In this document: one piece after another, positions 1-7,934 of the stretch
Layout: each line of letters starts with the position of its first letter
How positions within the stretch are numbered: position 1 is the first letter of the stretch
The notes under the pieces: model-generated
The model's database searches: none
What the model was told of the DNA's origin: nothing
The model's input: only the letters and a program-made list of their open reading frames with translations
NCBI GenBank assembly: GCA_001513155.1
Contig: LFSR01000050.1
Coordinates: 29,659 to 93,658 of the forward strand
DNA length: 64,000 nt
DNA from: Syntrophomonas sp. DTU018
GTDB taxonomy: Bacteria; Bacillota; Syntrophomonadia; Syntrophomonadales; Syntrophomonadaceae
Reading direction: 5' to 3'
Program-made: the position numbers and the translations under genes

Positions 1-1
1 A

Positions 2-1276
2 GGCACGGTGACCGTAAGGGCAACAGCCAACGACGGCTCCGGTGTATATGGCGAGAAGGTCATCACCGTAACCGCACCGCCGCCCCTGAACACACCGCCC
101 AACCGCAGGGCCGGAGTACCCGCGAATGTCACGGCTAGCGCAACGGTGAACACCGCCTACACCCTGGACCTGTCAACTATTTTCGAGGATGCGGACGGTG
201 ACCCGCTGACCTATAAGGTATCGGTAAACGGAGCGTATGTTGCCGCGGATAGAGTATATTCCTACACTCCGACTGTCACCGGTACAACCACACTGGTATT
301 CAAAGCCCATGACGGGACGGTGGACTCCAGCGACACCTACACAGTGACCCTGACGGTTTCCGGTGCCAGTTCCGGCGGCAGTGGCGGCGGTGACAGCAGC
401 GGAGGCAGCAGTGGAGGCAGCAGTGGAGGGGAAGGCAGCAGTACTACTCCTTCGAATTCTGCCAGCAAGTCTATCCCCGCTGACACCGGAGGCATTGTAC
501 AATTGGAAAACGTCTCCGTAGAGATACCCCCCGATACCCTGCCCGCTGACGTCACATTGGAGATAGAGAAGCTGACAGGGAAAGAAGCGGAAGACCTGGT
601 GCCCTCTGGAATGCAGGTCAAACTGGGCAGCGATATTTACGAGATTACCACCACCGGCAGCAGGGACTTCGACGACAAAACCATCACCATTCGCATCGCC
701 TACGATCCTGATAAGATTGCTGAGGGCGAGCAGCCGGTTATCCGCTACCGTGACGAAACCACCGGCGAGTGGGTTGACCTGCCCACCATTATCGAGCAGG
801 GCGCCGACGGCAAGTGGTACGCCGTGACCCAGGTCAACCACCTGACCAAGTTCGCTGTCTTCAGCGCGTCGGTACCGGCGAAAGAAGAGCCTGTCAGGAA
901 GGTGATCGTCCTCACCATAGGTCAACAAGAGGCTACTGTAGACGGACAACCGTACATCCTGGACGCCCCGCCCTTCTTAGATACGAAGGCCAACCGGACC
1001 CTGGCGCCCGTACGCTTTGTAAGCGAAGGCCTGGGTGCGGAAGTGGACTGGATAGGCGAAACCCGCCAGGTTGGTATAAGGGACGGGGACAAAGAGATAG
1101 TGCTGACCATAGGTTCAGCGGAAGTTCGAGTAAACGGTGAGAGACAGATCATAGACAGTGCTCCTGAGCTGCATCCTCCCGGGCGCACCTTTGTACCCCT
1201 GCGCTTTGTCAGCGAGACTCTGGGAGCCACGGTGGATTATGATCATGAGACACGGGTGATTAGGATAATCAAATAA
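2..1276 (+). CDS. Surface protein with Ig-like repeats and copper amine oxidase N-terminal domain (5' truncated by window)
   Basis: The reading frame is open to the window edge and an Ig-like strand pattern (TVTVRATANDGSG) is already under way, so the true start lies upstream. In order it shows the end of one Ig-like repeat, a second Ig/cadherin-like repeat with the FEDADGDPLTY motif (about residues 30-117), a Ser/Gly-rich linker (about 118-150), a beta-rich ZU5-like region (about 155-290) and a C-terminal copper-amine-oxidase-N domain made of two related units, each with an RFVSE(G/T)LGA motif. Despite the name, this last domain is a cell-surface module in Clostridia and is not itself an oxidase. 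The protein is probably exported and wall-associated. Its substrate or partner is unknown. It converges on the thioesterase gene, with only a few bases between the two stops. Confidence 0.8.
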   Translation, partial: GTVTVRATANDGSGVYGEKVITVTAPPPLNTPPNRRAGVPANVTASATVNTAYTLDLSTIFEDADGDPLTYKVSVNGAYVAADRVYSYTPTVTGTTTLVFKAHDGTVDSSDTYTVTLTVSGASSGGSGGGDSSGGSSGGSSGGEGSSTTPSNSASKSIPADTGGIVQLENVSVEIPPDTLPADVTLEIEKLTGKEAEDLVPSGMQVKLGSDIYEITTTGSRDFDDKTITIRIAYDPDKIAEGEQPVIRYRDETTGEWVDLPTIIEQGADGKWYAVTQVNHLTKFAVFSASVPAKEEPVRKVIVLTIGQQEATVDGQPYILDAPPFLDTKANRTLAPVRFVSEGLGAEVDWIGETRQVGIRDGDKEIVLTIGSAEVRVNGERQIIDSAPELHPPGRTFVPLRFVSETLGATVDYDHETRVIRIIK

Positions 1277-1281
1277 GATGT

Positions 1282-1758
1282 TTACAGGAACTTGGGCGGC
1301 AGGCTGGTGCCGGCTAGTTCGGCAATTTGATTAATAGGCTGGAGTCCCTGGGTAACCAGAAGTTTGGAGGTGCCCTGGGACAATATCCGGCCATTATTAT
1401 CTTCCACCCTCACATCTGCCAGGCATATGGAACGGCCTACTTTAATTCGCTGCCCATGGGCTATAATCGTGCCTTCTTTGATGGATGCCAGGTTATTTAC
1501 ATTCACATCTATAGTTATCAAACCCGCCTCTTCCGGCAATTCGGCATAGACAGCCCAGTAAGCTGCTGCATCAATGAGAGCTGCATAAACCCCTCCCTGT
1601 ATGGCCATGTAAGGAGACAGGTGCTTGTGCTCCATTTCGATGTGTAACTTGGAAAAACCCACTCCCATGTCTTGGATAGTCATAGAAAGCAGCTGAAAAA
1701 AAGGGCTTTGGTTAACCAATGCGATCAATTTTTTTATATGCTCCTGGTTAAGTTTCAA
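1282..1758 (-). CDS. PaaI-type hotdog-fold thioesterase
   Basis: A 158-residue protein of the PaaI/4HBT hotdog superfamily, which hydrolyses acyl-CoA thioesters. The central segment IQGGVYAALIDAAAYWAV matches the family's catalytic helix with its HGG...D-like arrangement; here the usual His is Gln, as in several PaaI members. The start appears to be TTG, with a GGGG-rich ribosome binding site 8-14 bases upstream. It stands alone, convergent with the surface-protein gene. The acyl-CoA substrate cannot be read from sequence. Confidence 0.75.
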   Translation of the reverse strand: MKLNQEHIKKLIALVNQSPFFQLLSMTIQDMGVGFSKLHIEMEHKHLSPYMAIQGGVYAALIDAAAYWAVYAELPEEAGLITIDVNVNNLASIKEGTIIAHGQRIKVGRSICLADVRVEDNNGRILSQGTSKLLVTQGLQPINQIAELAGTSLPPKFL

Positions 1759-1879
1759 CCCCTTAACCCCCCCTGGAATACTTTTAGTTTATTTTATGAA
1801 TCATAGCAATTTTGCATATTACTAACATAATAACCCAGATGCTGAGAAGGAACCAAGCTTGCAAGTTTTTCTAAATTTC

Positions 1880-1909
1880 GTTACTTTAGTAACTAATAAC
1901 GAATATACT
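1880..1909 (+). promoter_or_regulatory. Rubrerythrin promoter with palindromic operator over the -35
   Basis: A sigma-A-like promoter is visible as TTACTT (1881-1886), a 17-base spacer and TATACT (1904-1909), about 47 bases before the rubrerythrin start. The perfect palindrome GTTACTTTAGTAAC (1880-1893) covers the -35 element, which is the expected place for a repressor site. It does not match the PerR box consensus closely, so the regulator is not identified. Confidence 0.5.
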
Positions 1910-1955
1910 AAGGTTGTGAACAAAGCAACCCTTAATAGAAAAGGAGGGCTGCAGG

Positions 1956-2453
1956 ATGAAAACTAATGAAAACCTCAAAGCTGCATTTGCCGGAGAGTCC
2001 CAGGCCAATCGCAAGTATTTGGCCTTTGCCGACAAAGCCCGAAAGGATGGCTTTGAAAAAGTTGCCCGTTTATTTGAAGCCGTAGCAGAAGCAGAGACCA
2101 TTCATGCGGTTAAACAATACCAAGTATCCGGTAATGTAAAGTCCACCCTGGAAAACCTGCGCGCGGCTGCTGATGGGGAAAACTATGAACATACCAACAT
2201 GTATCCGCCCTTTATAAAGGATGCGGAGGAGGAAGAAGCCAAAGCTGCCCGGGCTATATTCCATTTAGCCAATGAAGCTGAAAAAGTCCATGAAAAGCTG
2301 TTTTTAAAGGCTGCGGAAGCAGTGGAGAAGAACCAGGATGTAGCTGCGGAGAGTTTCTATTTATGTCCCGTATGCGGATATGTTTGTGAAAACGAAGCAC
2401 CGGAAAAATGCCCCATCTGCGGTGCACCCGGAAGCAACTTTAAAAAATACTAA
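1956..2453 (+). CDS. rbr: Rubrerythrin
   Basis: A 165-residue non-haem di-iron peroxidase that removes hydrogen peroxide in anaerobes. Residues 1-125 form the ferritin-like four-helix domain with the iron-ligand motifs AGESQANRKY and EAETIHA. Residues 133-165 form a rubredoxin-like domain with two CxxC knuckles (CPVCGY and CPICGA). Length is slightly shorter than typical 190-residue rubrerythrins. An AAGGAGG ribosome binding site lies 8 bases before the ATG. The gene is monocistronic, bounded by its own promoter and a strong terminator, as expected for an oxidative-stress gene. Confidence 0.95.
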   Translation: MKTNENLKAAFAGESQANRKYLAFADKARKDGFEKVARLFEAVAEAETIHAVKQYQVSGNVKSTLENLRAAADGENYEHTNMYPPFIKDAEEEEAKAARAIFHLANEAEKVHEKLFLKAAEAVEKNQDVAAESFYLCPVCGYVCENEAPEKCPICGAPGSNFKKY

Positions 2454-2467
2454 ATGCTATGTATAAG

Positions 2468-2498
2468 AAGGCTCGAGCAATCCACTCGAGCCTTTTTT
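2468..2498 (+). terminator. Rho-independent terminator after rubrerythrin
   Basis: A perfect 10-bp stem (AAGGCTCGAG with CTCGAGCCTT) with a 7-base loop is followed by a T run. It also sits between converging genes and could serve both strands. Confidence 0.9.
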
Positions 2499-2518
2499 AG
2501 TTAGCAGGTTTTTTAGTT

Positions 2519-2947
2519 CTATTGTTTGGAAGCCTGATATATCACCATGCAAGCCAGACCACCGAGGATAAGGGCAATAGCTGCTAGAACCAATACCAAG
2601 GCTGCAGGGAAGGTGAAGTATATATACAGTGCAATCAGCAGAAAACCAATCTGGGATATGGCGGTATTGCGAAATACTACTCTAGCAAAGGAGAGATCCT
2701 TTCTGGCTAAATAAGCAGCATAAGACAGCCCCAGCAGGAAGGGAGCCAAAAGCATGAATCCAAATGCATGACCGGATACACCCAATGCTGCCGGCAAGAA
2801 GGGAAGGATCAGGAAAAACAATCCCAACAATAGCTGACAGCAGGCCAGGAAGCCAAGAATCTTTTGCACTTTGGCTATTTTCGCCATAATGGCTTGCATA
2901 GCCTCGGCATCGGGGGGAGCCTGAGTAACCGCATTAGGATCAGACAT
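2519..2947 (-). CDS. Small integral membrane protein, unknown function
   Basis: A 142-residue protein with a polar, Pro/Ala-containing N-terminus (about 1-25) followed by four hydrophobic helices (roughly 30-55, 60-82, 92-112 and 115-138). No catalytic motif is visible and I do not recognise the family. The ATG is preceded by AAGGAGG at 8 bases. It is transcribed in the same direction as the Gre-like gene, but the 130-base gap argues against a tight operon. Confidence 0.65.
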   Translation of the reverse strand: MSDPNAVTQAPPDAEAMQAIMAKIAKVQKILGFLACCQLLLGLFFLILPFLPAALGVSGHAFGFMLLAPFLLGLSYAAYLARKDLSFARVVFRNTAISQIGFLLIALYIYFTFPAALVLVLAAIALILGGLACMVIYQASKQ

Positions 2948-3078
2948 TTTTATACCTCCTTAACCAGAATTAGTAATTAATGTATATACTATTAATATTA
3001 GCCATTTTCAGGCGGAGGTCAACCATATTGTCTCAATATTATGAAAAATGCGGCAATTAAATACGGTTGGTTAAGGAG

Positions 3079-3522
3079 TTAAATCATAACTGCAGACAAG
3101 ATCTGGTATTGAGCTGTTCCCCGAGGAGCATTGACGGTTATGGTATCTCCTGTGCGGCTCAGCAGCAATGATTTGCCTACCGGAGACAAGCAGGAAACGC
3201 AGCCTTTAGCTACCCTGGAGTCAGTAGGTATAACCACCTGCCAGTTGTAGACCTGGCCATTGTCCAGGTTTTTTACTTCTACCGCACAATCAATAGTTAC
3301 AAAGGGCACCGAATTGTCGTTGCTGTTTTCCTGGAGGGAAGCGGTTTTCACCAGAGCCTCAATTCGCTGAAGATATTCATCCAGCAAGCGAGCGAATTCT
3401 TCACGTTCCCGGGAAGGCATGGGGAAAAAATCGTCTATCAGGGCAGCTTTACGTTCTTCCAGTTCTGCAAGCTGCTGTACCAGTCTACTATGAACTCCAG
3501 GGGAAAGGGAAATACCAGGCAT
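3079..3522 (-). CDS. GreA/GreB-family transcript cleavage factor-like protein
   Basis: A 147-residue protein. Residues 85-147 match the FKBP-like C-terminal domain of GreA/GreB, with the signature SPVGKSLLLSRTGDTITVNA followed by QILSA. The N-terminal half (about 1-60) is helical and probably coiled coil, but it lacks the clear acidic tip pair of true GreA. It may therefore be a Gre paralogue that binds RNA polymerase without cleavage-promoting activity. The start is ATG with a GGAGGAG ribosome binding site. Family call firm, function inferred. Confidence 0.75.
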   Translation of the reverse strand: MPGISLSPGVHSRLVQQLAELEERKAALIDDFFPMPSREREEFARLLDEYLQRIEALVKTASLQENSNDNSVPFVTIDCAVEVKNLDNGQVYNWQVVIPTDSRVAKGCVSCLSPVGKSLLLSRTGDTITVNAPRGTAQYQILSAVMI

Positions 3523-3761
3523 ACATTCTCCTCCTCCAGTATCTTACTATTTAATGGAAAAATTATTTAATAAAATGCTATGGGCACTTCGCCTTAAGCG
3601 AAGCACCCACTGTATACAATATACCTCTTGCAGTAAATGGATGTCAATAATGGTTGACGTTTCCAATTAATAACAAGGTTTATGGTTTATGGTTAATTGT
3701 ATGCAATGATGCAAGCAAACAGAAGTTGTTGGTACCCAGCTATATTGTTTATCTTTAAGAT

Positions 3762-3964
3762 ATGCGGGGGTTTATATTTGCAGGTATACTAATTGGAAGA
3801 GCAGGGGCTATAATAGATGTGGCTATATTCAACGCTAATCCTGCTTAGAGCCCATTGAAACTGATACGCTCAGGCATGGGGTAGGACGAGATCTTACTGT
3901 GATTGCCGGCCTGATGAACCGTGGCAGGATTAGGAACGAATATGAGAAGAAAACGCCGGATTAG
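3762..3964 (+). pseudogene. Decayed fragment of a YibE/F-family membrane protein
   Basis: The + frame from 3762 reads AGILIGRAGAIIDVAI, then a TAG stop at 3846, then in the same frame LKLIRSGMG, then another TAG at 3882. Shifting frame at that point restores VGRDL and runs to a TAG at 3962. These pieces resemble, in order, the conserved YibE/F (PF07907) segments around GA.MDVA..IAS and SGMN.GRDIMG (recalled from family knowledge, not searched). The rest of the gene is missing. It lies in the otherwise gene-free stretch between the Gre-like and MOSC genes; bases 3523-3761 show nothing else. Confidence 0.5.
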
Positions 3965-3995
3965 TTAGGTTTATAAAAGGATAGGGGGATATCTT

Positions 3996-4439
3996 ATGCC
4001 AAACCAAGGTAAAGTGCTGGCGGTTAACATCTCAGAAAAAAAAGGGCAGAAGAAACATGATGTAGGCAAGGCCTATGTGGATAAAGATTGGGGCATAAAA
4101 GGCGATGCCCATGGCGGTACCTGGCATCGCCAGATCAGTCTTCTGTCCTGGTCCAGTTTCGAAAAGATGAAAGCCATGGGAGCAGATGTGTTTTACGGAG
4201 ATTTTGCAGAAAATATAACCGTGGATGGCCTGGAAGTGGCATCTCTCCCGGTAGGTACTCGCCTTAAAATAGGGGAAGTCTTGCTGGAGGTAACTCAGAT
4301 TGGCAAGGAATGCCATAACCAGGGCTGCGCAATAAAAAAACAGACCGGTACCTGTGTAATGCCTTTGGAAGGAATCTTTGTCCGGGTTTTGTCTTCGGGC
4401 TGGATTGCAGCCGGAGATGTGATCGATATAGTTGAATAA
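3996..4439 (+). CDS. MOSC domain-containing protein
   Basis: A 147-residue stand-alone MOSC (molybdenum cofactor sulfurase C-terminal) domain. Family features are the N-terminal strand VLAVNISEKKG, the segment KGDAHGG, the motif FAENITVDGL near the middle and the conserved Cys region IGKECHNQGCAI. MOSC proteins bind molybdopterin-type cofactors or transfer sulfur to them. A GGGGG ribosome binding site precedes the ATG. The molybdopterin genes in this window are some 50 kb away, so a functional link is only inferred. Confidence 0.85.
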   Translation: MPNQGKVLAVNISEKKGQKKHDVGKAYVDKDWGIKGDAHGGTWHRQISLLSWSSFEKMKAMGADVFYGDFAENITVDGLEVASLPVGTRLKIGEVLLEVTQIGKECHNQGCAIKKQTGTCVMPLEGIFVRVLSSGWIAAGDVIDIVE

Positions 4440-4594
4440 TGGTTCAGGTGCGATAAGTGCCCGCGTATTGGCAGGCAATAACCCAATAAGATAGTTAAAA
4501 AAGATGGCGTGTGGAATTAAACCCACAGGCCGTAGTTTTTTGCGAGTGACAAATTTTGTTGGCGGTAGTATTATGAAGGTGAAGAATAGAGTTA

Positions 4595-4870
4595 ATGGAT
4601 AAAAGAAAAAGTTGGTTCAGCAGTCCGTTGGGTCCAGGTGGAGAAAAAATCTGGTCTCAGTTGATTGCCTGGTATGATGCAAGCCGAGGTGGTAGGCTCC
4701 AGAGGAGCCTGGCAAGGAGGGTGAGGCATATGATAAGGGCTCTACTGAACTTTCTGAAGGTCCATTTCTCTATCTCCCGGCCTTGGAAACCAGAGGATGA
4801 TCTGGATTTCCAATTCTGGATGGAGCAGCATGGATTGACTGTATATAGAGGAAAAGAGCTGCCCCAATAA
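4595..4870 (+). CDS. Small hypothetical protein
   Basis: A 91-residue ORF I do not recognise. The N-terminal half is basic (RGGRLQRSLARRVRH) and the C-terminal half acidic and aromatic (PWKPEDDLDFQFWMEQHG). Two starts are possible. The ATG at 4595 has a poor ribosome binding site, whereas an in-frame ATG at 4730 is preceded by AAGGAGG at the right spacing and would give a 46-residue protein. The gene is followed directly by a terminator, which supports it being expressed. Confidence 0.5.
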   Translation: MDKRKSWFSSPLGPGGEKIWSQLIAWYDASRGGRLQRSLARRVRHMIRALLNFLKVHFSISRPWKPEDDLDFQFWMEQHGLTVYRGKELPQ

Positions 4871-4890
4871 GAGAATAGGTGTGAATGTGC

Positions 4891-4913
4891 GCCCGTCAGT
4901 GACGGGCTTTTTT
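4891..4913 (+). terminator. Rho-independent terminator
   Basis: The 7-bp stem GCCCGTC/GACGGGC with loop AGT is followed by TTTTTT. It ends the small hypothetical gene and overlaps the 3' end of the convergent LysE gene. Confidence 0.85.
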
Positions 4914-5556
4914 ATGACCATAATCCGGAATATATAAAACTAATACCTAAAACCACCATAAATAACCCGCAGCCCATCAGTATGGCTTGGTAAATCTTCG
5001 GGGACAGAAAAGCCCGCCCCTGGCTGACCATTACGGCTATTAGGGTATACCAAAGCAGGTCAGACAATATGTGCCCGGAGAAGAAAGCGGCTATTCCTGC
5101 TGTGCCGTTGCGGAGTGACAGAGTAAGATATCCCAGGCCAACGGTAGCCCACCATATTGACCAGTAAGGATTGAATAATGATATCAGTATTCCTGCCAGC
5201 ATCGGATGCATGGTTACAGGAGCGGAGGCGGGCTGAGCGGGGTCAGTGTTAAGGCTGGTCAGACGTCCGCTCCGCACGTCTTTTATCATGGTAATGCCCA
5301 GGTAAACCAGAAATATTCCGCCTACCAGGGCAATAATCATGGTCACCGTTGGTTTGGTCAGAAACTGGGCTATTCCTGCCAGCAGGGCAGCCACCAGGGT
5401 GAGTTCCAGGAGAGCATGACCCAGGACTATCTGGGGACCGGCTTTCCATCCTCTTTCCGCACTGGAAGCCATGGCTGCGGTTAATAATGGTCCAGGCATC
5501 ATAGCTCCGGATAAGCCCACAATGAAGGCAGTGGTAAATAAGGCGGTGATATGCAT
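4912..5556 (-). CDS. LysE/RhtB-family amino acid exporter
   Basis: A 214-residue membrane protein with about six hydrophobic helices. The N-terminal LysE signature is present: GLSGAMMPGPLLTAAM, then GWKAGPQIVLGHALLE. These proteins export lysine, homoserine, threonine or similar amino acids. The start is ATG with a GAGGT ribosome binding site. It is a single gene; the specific substrate cannot be assigned. Confidence 0.85.
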   Translation of the reverse strand: MHITALFTTAFIVGLSGAMMPGPLLTAAMASSAERGWKAGPQIVLGHALLELTLVAALLAGIAQFLTKPTVTMIIALVGGIFLVYLGITMIKDVRSGRLTSLNTDPAQPASAPVTMHPMLAGILISLFNPYWSIWWATVGLGYLTLSLRNGTAGIAAFFSGHILSDLLWYTLIAVMVSQGRAFLSPKIYQAILMGCGLFMVVLGISFIYSGLWS

Positions 5557-5680
5557 GAATAACTACCTCGATTTGGTAATATCGTTCATAATTATATTAA
5601 ATTACTGCTTTACTGGGCAAACCTTTTTTGGGTATATAAACATTAGACGGTGTGTCCTTTTTACCTGATTTCGTCGTCAA

Positions 5681-5715
5681 ACATTCACTGAACATTCACA
5701 TTTCTTGGTTATAAT
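5681..5715 (+). promoter_or_regulatory. htrA promoter region with 11-bp-spaced direct repeat
   Basis: The octamer ACATTCAC occurs twice (5681-5688 and 5692-5699), exactly 11 bases apart, followed by a good -10 TATAAT at 5710-5715. No consensus -35 lies at the right distance; instead the second octamer overlaps that position. This arrangement is typical of an activator-dependent promoter bound by an OmpR/PhoP-type response regulator (inference). Confidence 0.45.
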
Positions 5716-5784
5716 TATCAGCAGAAACACAGTTGAGCAGGTAATGCATCTGAGCAGAATATAGATGAATAAGGAGATGATAAC

Positions 5785-6951
5785 ATGAAAAACGTGAGCA
5801 AAATATTAATTTTGTTTGTTATAGCATTTATTCTTGGAGGAGCATTTGTAGCTGAACAGCAGGGCACCTCCCTGTGGGCGGCTTTTACCGGCCATGAAGA
5901 ACCTGCGGCAGTCGAAACCCAGCCCCAGACGGATGCCATAACTGCTTCCTTACCGCTGGCTCAAGGTACCATGACAGTGGCGGACATTGTTGAAAAATCC
6001 AGTCCGGCGGTAGTCAACATCAAGGCTAAAGTACAGGTTAATTCCATATCCAGCAATCCCTTCTTTAATGATCCCTTTTTCCGTCAGTTTTTTGGAGACC
6101 AGTTCCGCTTCGATACCAGTCCGCGATATGAAACAGGTATTGGCACCGGGTTTTTGATTACCAAGGACGGATATATATTGACCAACCAGCACGTTATTGA
6201 AAACGCTGTCTCGGTAACGGTTCAGCTGAACGGCCAGAAGAAAGAGATACCTGCTCGGGTAGTAGGACAGGACCGGGATTTAGACCTGGCAGTATTGAAA
6301 ATCGAAGGCAGCAATTATCCGGTACTGCCCCTGGGGGACTCCGACAAAATGCGGGTAGGCGAATGGGTAATTGCCATTGGCCAGCCCTACGGTTTGGATC
6401 ATACAGTAACTACCGGAGTTATTTCCGCTAAAGGTCGTCCTATAACCATCGAAGACCGCCAATACAAGAATTTGATCCAGACTGATGCAGCTATAAATCC
6501 GGGTAATTCCGGCGGGCCTTTATTAAACCTGAAGGGTGAGGTTATCGGTATTAATACCGCCGTCAATGCTCAAGCTCAGGGAATTGGTTTTGCCATTCCT
6601 ATCAATACCGCCAGCCAGGTACTGAAAGACCTGATCAGCGGGAATAAGATTCAGCATCCCTTTTTAGGAATCAGTATGGTTGAGGTGGATGATGATATTA
6701 GAGCTCAATTGGGCTTGAGCAGCGATACTGAAGGGGTGCTGGTAGTAGAGGTAGTCAGCGGCAGTGCCGCAGCTCAGGCAGGAATTGCCAGAATGGATGT
6801 AATCACAGCTATTGACGGAAAACAGATCGAATCAACTACTCAGGTGCAGGAAATAATCTCCAGTCATAAAGTAGGGGACAAAATTACCTTGAATATAATT
6901 CGCCAGGGAAAGAACATCACATTAACTGCCACTCTCCAGGCCAAGTCATAA
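5785..6951 (+). CDS. htrA: HtrA/DegP-family serine protease with PDZ domain
   Basis: A 388-residue envelope quality-control protease. Residues 7-22 form an uncleaved signal anchor, a linker runs to about 60, the trypsin-like domain spans 65-270 and one PDZ domain spans about 290-385. The catalytic triad is visible as His136 (TNQHV), Asp167 (DLDLAV) and Ser242 (GNSGGP). The layout matches Firmicute HtrA proteins, which are anchored facing outward. Monocistronic, with its own promoter and terminator. Confidence 0.95.
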   Translation: MKNVSKILILFVIAFILGGAFVAEQQGTSLWAAFTGHEEPAAVETQPQTDAITASLPLAQGTMTVADIVEKSSPAVVNIKAKVQVNSISSNPFFNDPFFRQFFGDQFRFDTSPRYETGIGTGFLITKDGYILTNQHVIENAVSVTVQLNGQKKEIPARVVGQDRDLDLAVLKIEGSNYPVLPLGDSDKMRVGEWVIAIGQPYGLDHTVTTGVISAKGRPITIEDRQYKNLIQTDAAINPGNSGGPLLNLKGEVIGINTAVNAQAQGIGFAIPINTASQVLKDLISGNKIQHPFLGISMVEVDDDIRAQLGLSSDTEGVLVVEVVSGSAAAQAGIARMDVITAIDGKQIESTTQVQEIISSHKVGDKITLNIIRQGKNITLTATLQAKS

Positions 6952-6980
6952 CCAATTTCCTTTTGGCTTATGATATACAC

Positions 6981-7019
6981 AATAATAGCGGAAGCTTTGC
7001 CACAGCTTCCGCTTATTAT
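6981..7019 (+). terminator. Terminator after htrA
   Basis: A long stem (about 16 bp with one bulge) built on GCGGAAGCT/AGCTTCCGC is followed by an AT-rich TTATTATTT tail. It lies between htrA and the convergent LPRTG-protein gene and may act on both strands. Confidence 0.8.
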
Positions 7020-7072
7020 TTATTAGCATCACCTTTTTACTGTCGCCCGAATATGGGCTCTCTCCGGTTTGG

Positions 7073-7918
7073 TTAGAAATACTTGAATCTGGTAATTAAA
7101 GCAGCAGTAATCAAAGATAAGGCAGAAGCGAACCATAAAATGCTGTTGCTGCCGGTTCGGGGCAGTTCTCCTTGAGGCAGGTCCTCCACAGGTACCGGAA
7201 CGGTTTCCTGAGGTATTTGTGCTATGATCAATGGCGGCTCCTCGGTAATCTCTTCATATTTCGGTGGGGGTGTAACATCGTTGCCTCCGTTATCACCGCC
7301 GCCTCCATCCCCTTTGCCATCTCCGTCATTGCCGCCGCCATTGTCACCGCCATTATCTCCTCCGTTATCGCCACCATTGTTACCACCATTGCCGCCACCA
7401 TTGTCGCCTCCGTTATCTCCCCCGTTATCGCCTCCACCATTATCTCCATCGGAGTGCTGCTCAGCGCTTATGATAATATTAAAGGTATAAGTGGAATTCT
7501 GCTCAGCCATTTCGGTGACCCTGATATTAACTGTTACGATAAGGGAATCACCAGGCTCCACGATTGAAGCCTCAGAGCGAGCAGCAGAAATATCTATGCA
7601 CTCCGGATGCTGATTCGTGAGTTTTAAATCACTGAGCTTGATGGGAAAGCCTGCCGTATTCACAACCTCGCAATCAATCTCAGCTTGGTAACCAGGATAG
7701 GCATTATTTACAGTAACGATCATATTATTGCCTTCTGCAGTGCAGGTGGTTTGGGCAACATCCATGGTTTCGTTTTCGGTTATGGTTGGGTTGGGTGACC
7801 AGGCCAGAACCGGTGATCCATACGAATAAATGGGATTAGCCAAAGTGAAGCAAAAGGACAATACTACCAACCCTACGATGACTACCGATGTAAAATCAAT
7901 CTTTTTAATCATTCTCAT
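7073..7918 (-). CDS. LPxTG-anchored surface protein with Gly/Asn/Asp repeats
   Basis: A 281-residue exported protein. It has an N-terminal signal segment (about 8-33), a beta-rich domain (about 40-150), a low-complexity repeat of GGDNGG/GGNNGG units (about 155-210) and a sortase signal: LPRTG at 252-256, a hydrophobic helix and the tail RFKYF. Sortase cleaves between Thr and Gly and links the protein to peptidoglycan; no sortase gene is in the window. It is the last gene of the minus-strand fibre-like cluster, 16 bases after the DUF5305 gene, with a GAGGAGG ribosome binding site. It may anchor or cap the exported fibre proteins (inference). Confidence 0.75.
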   Translation of the reverse strand: MRMIKKIDFTSVVIVGLVVLSFCFTLANPIYSYGSPVLAWSPNPTITENETMDVAQTTCTAEGNNMIVTVNNAYPGYQAEIDCEVVNTAGFPIKLSDLKLTNQHPECIDISAARSEASIVEPGDSLIVTVNIRVTEMAEQNSTYTFNIIISAEQHSDGDNGGGDNGGDNGGDNGGGNGGNNGGDNGGDNGGDNGGGNDGDGKGDGGGGDNGGNDVTPPPKYEEITEEPPLIIAQIPQETVPVPVEDLPQGELPRTGSNSILWFASALSLITAALITRFKYF

Positions 7919-7934
7919 CAGTCATCCTCCTCGC

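Noticed and set aside
173..949. Minus-strand ORF inside the surface-protein gene
   Set aside because: Antisense shadow of Ig-like and Ser/Gly repeats; no ribosome binding site or family features.
3846..3848. In-frame TAG in the YibE/F-like fragment as possible pyrrolysine
   Set aside because: A second TAG and a frame change follow, most of the gene is missing, and nothing else suggests pyrrolysine use; decay is simpler.
3523..3995. Molybdenum cofactor riboswitch upstream of the MOSC gene
   Set aside because: I looked for the conserved core and found none; the region instead reads as a decayed coding sequence.
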